Positions 56,791 to 64,000 of a DNA stretch of 64,000 nucleotides are shown one piece after another. Positions within the stretch are counted from its first letter, which is position 1; each line of letters opens with the position of its first letter. Origin of the DNA: Hippasteria phrygiana. Lineage: Eukaryota; Echinodermata; Asteroidea; Valvatida; Goniasteridae. Below the pieces are notes generated by a model. That model had not been told where the DNA came from, did no database searches, and worked only from the letters and a program-made list of their open reading frames with translations. The position numbers were made by a program, and so were the translations under genes. The stretch covers positions 744,001-808,000 of the forward strand of contig JAZGUH010000022.1 of NCBI GenBank assembly GCA_037893225.1, given 5' to 3'.

Positions 56791-57611
56791 GGGGTATCAT
56801 GAAATTTACAAAACCAACCAACTGAAAATTTCGAAGCGGGGGGGGGGGGGGGGGGGTGGATTGGACACTATGCTGTTTATTACACATGTATTAATTATGG
56901 TCCATACACAAACCCACATTTAACCCTATTTCCGACAATTCTTCTGTAATTTCCATGTGAAATTTATACTCCGTATTAATTGCCTCCTGGTCTATTTAAT
57001 ATTTTTTCTTCTGTCTGGTTTTATTGTCTAGGGGTGATCTTGTCATAAAGTGTGTGTGGGTGGAGATATATTCCCCATCCCCACAACCCCGAAATCTATG
57101 TATTTGCCTTCACTTATCAACACTTCTTATATTTAACTATAAAAGTTGGGCTATTATGTACACCGTATGTATCACCATTTGTTAATCCTTTCTGATATGT
57201 TTTCCTTTGTATACAAATTGTTGTTTATAAAATAAAAAAATTGAAACTGATCAATTACGACTGTAATGAAATCAATTGTGATGTAGCTCTTTTAACCAAT
57301 ATATGTACACCGACTATACTGCATGTATCTTTTCTATTACATGTGGAAATTTTGAAATGTGGAATAGTAAGCACGTAAACACACATGGCTCTCATCAAAG
57401 GTTATAGTTCTAAATTTACATTCGGTAGTATTAAAATATACCTCACATGTTCACTCATCATCCTCATTTGTTAATGTCTGTGGCAAGTGTCGCACAAATA
57501 TTTCGTATAGGCCTACACTTATTTGATGTCTAAATAAACTTCAGCTGCACTACAGAAATCAGCTGCACTACAGATACTTCGCGGATTTTAACGACACGTC
57601 GTGCCTACACG
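56791..57611. other. Non-coding stretch with poly-G run
   Basis: A 19-base G run at 56838-56856. Otherwise AT-rich without recognised features. Confidence 0.4.
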
Positions 57612-57615
57612 TTAA

Positions 57616-58222
57616 AGGGACACATTGCCTTCAAATGTCATGAAATTTTGCTGTTTGGAAATGTTCCTTATCCTTTATAAGAGTTGTTCATGCAAAAACA
57701 CACATATAATGTGTTGTAATTAGTGAGTAGTGATTACAAAACAAAAAAATTGCCGCTTACCCCTGACATCTGACCCGCGAAACATAGACTGATTTCCAGT
57801 ACTAAATACCACCGTCTAAATAATGCGCAAAATACGCTGTAAGAGTCTTTAGGCTGGCGCCGCAGCCAGTGGCCTTGTGAACCTATCAGATGATCGCCAG
57901 GTACAATTCTCTACCTCGCGACACATATCGCCAGTGCTGCGCGCCGTGCCACAGTACCGGTACATCAAAATGGATCAACAAAATGGATCAACAGAACGTA
58001 CTTCAACCAGATGCGACTGGAAATACGACTGATAAACACGGTCCGCCAAAAATTTGGTTCTACAAAATGGCGGACCGTTATTTGTCACGAAATTAAACAA
58101 AAACCACGCAATTTGAAGGGATAGTTATGTGAATCTCTATATTCTACTTTTAAAAAAGCTTCCCAACCATATCCATTTCAGTTTTATAGCCCAAATCGCA
58201 AAATCCAAAGCAATGTGTCCCT
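57616..58222 (+). mobile_element. TTAA-flanked element, copy 3
   Basis: Direct copy of 7717-8327, flanked by TTAA at 57612-57615 and 58223-58226. A duplication of 'atcaacaaaatgg' and a short deletion break the shared frame. Confidence 0.92.
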
Positions 58223-58348
58223 TTAACTTAAAAAATATTTCCCACGGACATGACAGACTGGGTCACGCGGATCGCGCAATCCTTCATCCAACGGTCGACG
58301 CGTCGGGCCCGGGCGCGGTGAACTTCAAATTTCCAGACAACACAACTA

Positions 58349-58770
58349 TGGAATTCCATAGACGACACAATTGCGTCGCGTCGTGCCGTCGCCCCGACGG
58401 CACGACGCGACGCCACGACGCGACGGCACGACGTCACCGTCGCGTCGTGCCGTCGCGTCGTGGCGTCGCCTGTTTCTATGCTACTTTTATGCAGTATGCC
58501 CGCCGTCGCGTTGTGCCGTCGTGCCGTCGCGTCGTGCCGTCGTGCCGTCGCGTCCTGCCGTCGCGTCGTGCCGTCGCCTCGTGCCGTCGCGTCGTGCCGT
58601 CGCGTCGTGCCGTCGTGCCGTCGCGTCGTGCCGTTGCGTCGTGCCGTCGCGTCGTGCCGTCGTGCCGTCGCGTCGTGCCGTCGAGCCGTCGCGTCGTGCC
58701 TTCGAGCCGTCGCGTCGTGCCGTCGCGTCGTGCCGTCGAGCCGTCGCGTCGTGCCGTCGCCTCAGACTGG
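58349..58770. repeat. 13-bp CpG-rich minisatellite array with ATGGAATTCCAT end
   Basis: Starts at a palindromic tatggaattccatag, then gacgacacaattgcg, then about 30 units of gccgtcgcgtcgt with gccgtcgt variants. An internal spacer 'tgctacttttatgcagta' is at 58480-58497. The long open frames across it are repeat artefacts. Confidence 0.92.
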
Positions 58771-58814
58771 TGGAAATAGGGGCGCCCTTACAGACGTAGC
58801 CCCGTTCCATACTA

Positions 58815-59670
58815 CAGTGTGAGTCAAAAAAACTATACACTTTTAAAATTGGCCATAGTTTTATTCTGTTACAGAATAGAACTATGGCCAATTTTAAAAG
58901 TGTATAATTTTAATATGGACAAGATATTTTCATATGTACTTTTAGAGTAACCCTTCCTGCTTAATTCTTTTGGTGACATTTTTACTAGATTAGTTTTCAT
59001 GCATGACTGCACATGAGACAATTAAGGGGGTCGGGTGAAATCTGAGTTACGCCAACTGGTCATTGCCTTGAATCAACCGGTGGATGGCCCCCAAGATCTC
59101 CTGATCTGACCCCTCTTGACTACTTTTTATGGGGGTATCTGAAAGCTCGGGTTTTCACCACTCCTCCAGCAAATCTGGATGACCTCCAGGAAAGGATAAG
59201 TCCTGAAATTGACATTCTCAGACAAGACAGGGAGATGATTCGCCGTGCTGTTGCAGGAATGATGCGCCGAGCCCAGCTGTGCATTGAACGAGATGGTGGA
59301 AATGTTGAGGACTAAGACACCGTGGAATTTAATTTCCTTTTTAATTTAATTTAAATGTTTTAAATAAACACGAGGTTTAAAAGCTAATGAAATTATTTTT
59401 GTCTCTTTGTTAGACAATGGTTGTGTTCTTCTAAATTGTCTCTTTCTTATCCAGCCCTGACCAGTTGGCGCAACTCAGATTTCACCCGATCCCCTTAATT
59501 GTCTCCTGTGCAGTCATGCATGAAAACTAATCCAGTCAAAATGTCACCAAAAGAAGCAGGAAGAGTTACCGGTACTCTAAAAGTACATATGAAAATATCT
59601 TATCTATATTGCTACAGAATAAAACTATAGCCAATTTTAAAAGTGTATATATTTGTTTTGACTCGCACTG
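58815..59670 (+). mobile_element. mariner-like element with ~250-bp inverted arms
   Basis: It begins cagtgtgagtcaaaa, ends with the complement, and has TA at both sides (58813-58814, 59671-59672). The inverted similarity extends far inward: 58815-59068 against 59458-59670, through catgcatgactgcaca and ggtgaaatctgagttacgcc. The transposase tail lies between the arms. Confidence 0.9.
59082..59315 (+). pseudogene. mariner-like transposase, C-terminal fragment
   Basis: Open from GWPPRSPDLTPLDYFLWGYL through KARVFTTPP to TAA at 59313-59315 (77 residues). SPDLTPLD carries the third acidic residue of the DDD/DDE triad in mariner-type (IS630 superfamily) transposases, and YFLWGYLK is typical just after it. 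The N-terminal helix-turn-helix and the first two catalytic Asp are missing, replaced by the inverted arm, so this is an internally deleted copy. Confidence 0.88.
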
Positions 59671-59699
59671 TATAGCAAAAACTTTACGCGCGTAACTAA

Positions 59700-60090
59700 T
59701 TCTTCAAAATAATAATTGTTATGCTTATATAGCGCTTTCCATCGTATCAACGATCTCAAAGCGCTTTACAATTACCCCGTTCATCAGGCCCTGGACCACG
59801 CGACAGCCGATATCAGCGCTCAATTGGCCTCGACCCTCTCAGGTACCCATTTATACTCCTGGGTGGAGAGAGGAAATTATAGTTAAGTGTCTTTCCAAAG
59901 GGCACAAACACCATGTTCTTGGCAGGGTTCGAACCCACGCACCGTTGTACATGAGTTGAAACCGTAACCACTGGGCCATGGCATTCTACAGGAGTCATTT
60001 TTCGGGTTGGATTCGAACCCACGATCGAACCCACAACTACTGCATTTGAGAGTACATGTCTTAACCACTAGACCATGTGAGTCACACGGA
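59700..60090 (-). repeat. tRNA-derived SINE-like repeat with two tRNA-like heads
   Basis: Read on the minus strand, two tRNA-like units follow each other: gtctagtggttaagacatgt ... gggttcgaatcc (about 60076-60004), then gcccagtggttacggtttca ... gggttcgaaccctgcc (about 59978-59922), each with A-box and B-box wording. They are followed by a body (gtgtcctttg..., ctcctgggtggagagagg...) ending in 'agcgctatataagcataaca'. Such 'agcgctatataagc' repeats are, as I recall, common in marine deuterostomes. Confidence 0.65.
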
Positions 60091-60700
60091 AGCAATATTA
60101 GTTCATGAGGAATGGAGGAATGCATAATTCCAAGAGAATCATGTAGAGGCTTTTGATGTATAAGACTAGTATGGTGCAACGAGTTAATATAGGTTTTACC
60201 TGACGATTTTCCAAAATGTGCATTCGAATGTGTTAAACTTGAATTTAATCTCGCGCTGATTTTGAGAACGACGTATATCCGGGTTTCATTTTCGCAAAAA
60301 CTAGCATTCGATTCTATTTTGTATCATTCAAATAAATGAATGTGCATAACGTTTTATTTCAACGATTACAAATGCGTGATTAGGCTTTCGGTTAGACGTA
60401 TGCGTGGCCGATTATTAAGAATGTGCAATCTATTTCGCAGCAAATTGATTTGTCATTGTGACAAGGCCTGAATTAATTTTTTTTTTTCATTTGTTATAAT
60501 TCAAATTCGCAAATTCTGCATTCAATTTAAATACAGTATCTTAGGCCTATACAATTCATGATACAACTTTGATTGATTAATTAATTAATCAATGTATTGT
60601 AGGCCTAATTTGATTCTTAATGTATTTGTTCTTTTTTATTGTTGGTTCTTTGTCTTAATTGTATTTAGCTATCTATCTGTATTTCTCTTTTTGTATTTTT
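60091..60700. other. AT-rich non-coding stretch
   Basis: Nothing recognised. Confidence 0.3.
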
Positions 60701-60704
60701 TTTA

Positions 60705-60903
60705 TGTTAGTGCCCCCTGTTCCCCCACTGATAAATGTTAGTGCCCCTGTGCCCCGATATATCGAGTGCCTTTTTTCACATCTACCCTCCACCAATACAA
60801 ATGACCTTGCTACGCCTATGCACAGGGGGGGGGGGGTCTAACATTTTACAGTGGGGACACAGGGGCACTAACATTTTTCAGTGGGGGAACAGGGGGCACT
60901 ATA
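60705..60903. repeat. Inverted repeat 'agtgccccctgttcccccac'
   Basis: Left arm 60705-60755 and right arm about 60852-60903 are complementary over about 50 bp. A 12-base G run lies between. Confidence 0.8.
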
Positions 60904-61695
60904 ATTTCCAGTGAGGGCACACTAGGAACTTACCAACCTAGCTTGCGACATTAAAAACCAACAGGTATGTCGTATAGATAGAGGGCAGGGTTTCAATTTT
61001 GTGTGGACAATTTTGGGGTAAAAACTCTGAAAATATTGGGGGGGGGGGGGGTTGGTGTGGTGGTCTGAATTGCCTGGGGACAAAGTCAATTGACGTTCTC
61101 TTCCAGGGATCTTACTTGTTTGAATTTGTCGTGGTTTGAATTTAATGTTGTAGGGTCGGTGTGGTTTTGTGAGTTTTCGGAAGTAGAAGGCCCATGTTGT
61201 GTTTCCAGTTCCAGCGATAGAACTAGCGAGCCGTTGTCGCTGGTATCCAGAGAACCTGTCTACATGGGATGCTCGAGGATGAGGAGCTCGAGGGAGATGG
61301 AGGCGGCGGACTTGATTGGGTCTTGGTTTTGGTACTTGAACATTTTCCAGTAGGTTTCATCGGGTTAATGCACGAGCTGATCTAGCTCAATTTTGGGGGT
61401 GGGGACATTCGGAGCGTCTGGCGGGCACAAGTTACACCCACCACTGAAAATGTCTGGCAGTGGCCATTCATGATACCTGGGACTATGCCGAACAAACTAC
61501 AACGTAAAAGACGAATTTACTGAAAAAGGCGGGTAGGCGCTCCAAACATTTATTTTGAAAAAACATTCACTTGTTTTCTCATTTAAAGTATACCGATTGA
61601 CAATTAAAACTAACGTTATACATGTACAATGTACATTGTACATGTTTCGGTGCTGAGTTGTGAAATGCGCCCTCTATTGGCCCTGATCACAAGTC
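60904..61695. other. Non-coding stretch
   Basis: A G run at about 61039-61050. No gene recognised. Confidence 0.3.
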
Positions 61696-61699
61696 CTTT

Positions 61700-62385
61700 T
61701 TGCCGGGCCGACGGCACGACGGCACGACGGCACGGCACGACACGACGGCACGACGCGACGGCACGACGCGACGGCACGACGGCACGACGCGACGGCACAA
61801 CGCGACGGCACGACGGCACGACGGCACGACGCGACGGCACGACGGCTCGACGCGACGGTACGACGCCACGACGCGACGGCACGACGCGACGGCACGACGC
61901 GACGGCACTACGATACAACACGACGCGACGGCACGACGGCGCGACGGCACGACGGCACGATGGCACGACGCGACGCCACGACGGCACGACGCGACGCCTT
62001 TGACACTGCATAAAAGTAATGAGGAACGAGGCGACGGCACGACGCGACGGCACGACGCGACGGCACGACGCGACGGCACGACGCGACGGCACGACGCGAC
62101 GGCACGACGCGACGGCACGACGCGACGGCACGACGCGACGGCACGACGCGACGGCAGGACGCGACGGCACGACGGCACGACGGCACGAAGCGACGGCACG
62201 ACGGCACGACGCGACGGCGGGCATACTGCATAAAAGTAGCATAGAAACAGGCGACGCCACGACGCGACGGTGACGTCGTGCCGTCGCGTCGTGGCGTCGC
62301 GTCGTGCCGTCGGGGCGACGGCACGACGCGACGCAATTGTGTCGTCTATGGAATTCCATAGTTTTGTCGTCTATGGAATTCCATA
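61700..62385. repeat. 13-bp CpG-rich minisatellite array, inverted copy
   Basis: Reverse-orientation array of acgacgcgacggc units (about 45), with spacer 'actgcataaaagta' at about 62006 and 62224. It ends in the same gaattccatag block found at 58349. The closing tatggaattccata palindrome is itself present twice (about 62347 and 62371). Confidence 0.92.
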
Positions 62386-63570
62386 CACAACACACACATA
62401 CACAAAAAACAAAACCGCACCCAGAAGGATGACCGCACCGTGTCCTATTTAATCGTGCATGCTCGCCAAGTTATGAATAATTCATTTGTCAAGGTCAAAC
62501 TCAATCGCTGATTGGCTCCCCCGGAAAGTCGGGGGAGAATGTCAAAAAAGTAAAGAAAATTTAAGACCCCCGGACAGGAATATCCAAGACCTTCGTGGAA
62601 GTGAAGAACCGAGCAAAGAACAGTAGAATCGATTCTTGTCAGAGCGCGTAATATATAAAACATTATCGAATACAATCCGAATCGATTTACTGAGAAACAG
62701 CGCCCTCGTTCGGAAGGAAAAAAAGGAACACGAAGGTCTTGGAACCAAGACTACCCGCACTGGACTTTCGTCTCGGAAAAAGTTACCTGGCCAGTTATCA
62801 TGGGCAGCAGTTGCCCGGTATAAGTAACCGCTGGACTCGGGAAAAGTAACTGAGAGGAAACCATCCTAGGCTGTCCGCACTGGACTTAAAATGGGAAAAG
62901 TACCCATCGTCTCGGTAAGTTTTACCAAAAAGCAGTCCAATGCGGACAGGGCTTTAGCCACGAGGCCATGGCAGCTTTAACGGTCTACTAAAATTAAATA
63001 CCGGCACAACCCTATCATATCATCATGCTTTTGTTGTTGGTCCAACAGGTTATTGGTGCAGATGTTGTCACATAATTGCATTCACATGTCTGGAAGGTAC
63101 TGCTGCTGTGACACATCGAGTAGTGCCCACACACATCAGGAGAAATAGTCTAGAGTCGATCTGTCTCCCTTTTTATCCTGTCTGCAGGACCAAAGTAGGT
63201 ATACTTAATGTACACCACCAAGTAAGTGCTGTTATTAGGTTACGATTGTATACTTAACAACAGATTCGGAAGAAACTTTTTTTGAGGAAAAGTTTTTATT
63301 TGCAATTTTTTGAATTCTTCAGAAAGTTGCGAATTTTGTGTTTGGTTTTTTTCATTAAACTTTAAGACATGTTCAGTTCATTAGTTTTGAAAAGGTACAG
63401 ATGGGCCCAATCAGAAAAAAAATGTATTTATCTAAAATACAATTTATGACTGCTTATTACAGTTCTTACTGTCAGATATAGTTATGTCCCCTACACCCCC
63501 ATGAACATTTTCAATGTGATTTATTTTTAAAGAAATTGGCAACATTTATTTGATTGGTCTGTGTTTAGGA
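62386..63570. other. Non-coding stretch at the right end
   Basis: A 'gtcttggaaccaagac' motif at 62738-62753 resembles the palindrome ends. 'ccgcactggactt' repeats at 62755 and 62876. No exon recognised with confidence. Confidence 0.3.
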
Positions 63571-63586
63571 CCCCCCCCCCCCCCCC
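63571..63586. repeat. Poly-C run
   Basis: 16 consecutive C. Confidence 0.95.
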
Positions 63587-63796
63587 TAAAAAAAAATGAA
63601 TCCGCAGATGTTTAGGACTTCAGTATTCAGTATGGTCAGCTTGTACAGGATTTGGAAATTACACCAATACTAACAATGTGGTTTAGAGTCACCAAGTCAG
63701 TCACAGTCAAGCCACGGAACACCTTTAGAGGGACCCTGATCAAAACATTCCAACAGTGAAGATACAAACAATCGCAGAATTTCTATCAAAACGGAA

Positions 63797-63982
63797 ATGG
63801 GGTTATCCCTGATATTGATTGCTGTATGTGTATGTGGTATGGCTTTACAAAATTGGCTTTCGACAGATGTTGACATTTGCCGTGCTACTGGGGGAAATCC
63901 AACTAATTGGTTTTATAGATTTGATTGGTGGGGGAGGAGGTGTAGTGATAAAGAAAACAAACCTAGAATATTCAATGCTTAG
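63797..63982 (+). CDS. Possible small secreted peptide
   Basis: A 61-codon ORF with an N-terminus like a signal peptide (MGLSLILIAVCVCGMALQ), then a 43-residue remainder with two cysteines 20 residues apart and aromatic-rich wording (NWFYRFDWWGRRC). The stop lies 18 bases before the window end, so the ORF is complete, but it could also be the start of a longer spliced gene if a donor is used. No family recognised; chance ORF remains possible. Confidence 0.3.
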   Translation: MGLSLILIAVCVCGMALQNWLSTDVDICRATGGNPTNWFYRFDWWGRRCSDKENKPRIFNA

Positions 63983-64000
63983 TATTTTGTACACCATGCA

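Noticed and set aside
58500..58770. CRISPR-like array
   Set aside because: Units are directly contiguous 13-mers and 8-mers without unique spacers, in a eukaryotic-type genome.
58129..58822. Overlapping 120-216-codon frames at the second minisatellite
   Set aside because: Same artefact; the frames start in unrelated flanking transposon sequence.
59920..60085. Functional tRNA genes
   Set aside because: A- and B-box wording is present, but the cloverleaf does not read as intact and the units are followed by a SINE-type body.
61616..62395. Long open frames (up to 259 codons) across the CpG-rich minisatellite
   Set aside because: They consist of repeated RRAVASCRRVVPS-like units on both strands and in several frames; the repeat simply lacks stop codons.

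Overview
The window looks like a piece of a marine deuterostome genome, most probably an echinoderm. It is AT-rich with scattered 'acatgtacatgta' and 'taggcctac' motifs, large introns, very many short inverted-repeat elements with TTAA, TA or 8-bp target duplications, homopolymer C/G runs and CA repeats. This taxonomic call is an impression from composition and repeat style; no marker gene proves it.

Two host-type loci are visible, both on the minus strand. (1) At 64-2756 there is a multi-exon gene of a zinc-finger plus tyrosine-recombinase type. Its large exon has two in-frame TAG codons, and it is followed by symmetric, tandemly duplicated acidic and 'SLQEL' tail exons that run off the left edge. 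(2) At 13151-51445 there is a tetraspanin gene rebuilt from six exons, all joined in phase 0, including a 42-bp microexon. Its first intron is about 30.8 kb and holds most of the large transposable elements. A short ORF with a signal peptide sits at the right edge (63797-63982).

The rest is mobile and repetitive DNA. At 2.8-20 kb there are hairpins, MITE-like elements with long terminal inverted repeats, a nested pair at 7.6-8.4 kb and a 2-kb dimeric AT-rich repeat field (16.3-18.3 kb). A degenerate Ty3/Gypsy LTR retrotransposon lies at 22301-31005 (minus), with LTRs, a tRNA-Leu-type primer site, gag, protease, RT, RNase H, integrase and an extra ORF carrying a C2H2 zinc finger. A 2.7-kb inverted-repeat element (31.65-34.38 kb) follows, then a Ulp1/C48-type cysteine protease pseudogene (36.9-37.7 kb) that abuts a fragment of the 16-18 kb repeat. 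Next is a 201-bp satellite (39.7-44.5 kb) split by a nearly intact CR1-like non-LTR retrotransposon.

At 44.85-48.80 kb a roughly 4-kb imperfect palindrome carries RecQ-like helicase fragments in both arms. At 55-58.2 kb two more copies of the TTAA element seen at 7.7 kb flank another inverted-repeat element. At 58.8-59.7 kb is a mariner-like element with about 250-bp inverted arms and a transposase tail. Three loci (47.7, 58.4 and 61.7-62.4 kb) carry one CpG-rich minisatellite associated with a palindromic ATGGAATTCCAT motif, which suggests a mobile minisatellite family.

All similarity statements come from reading motifs by eye. No database search was run.
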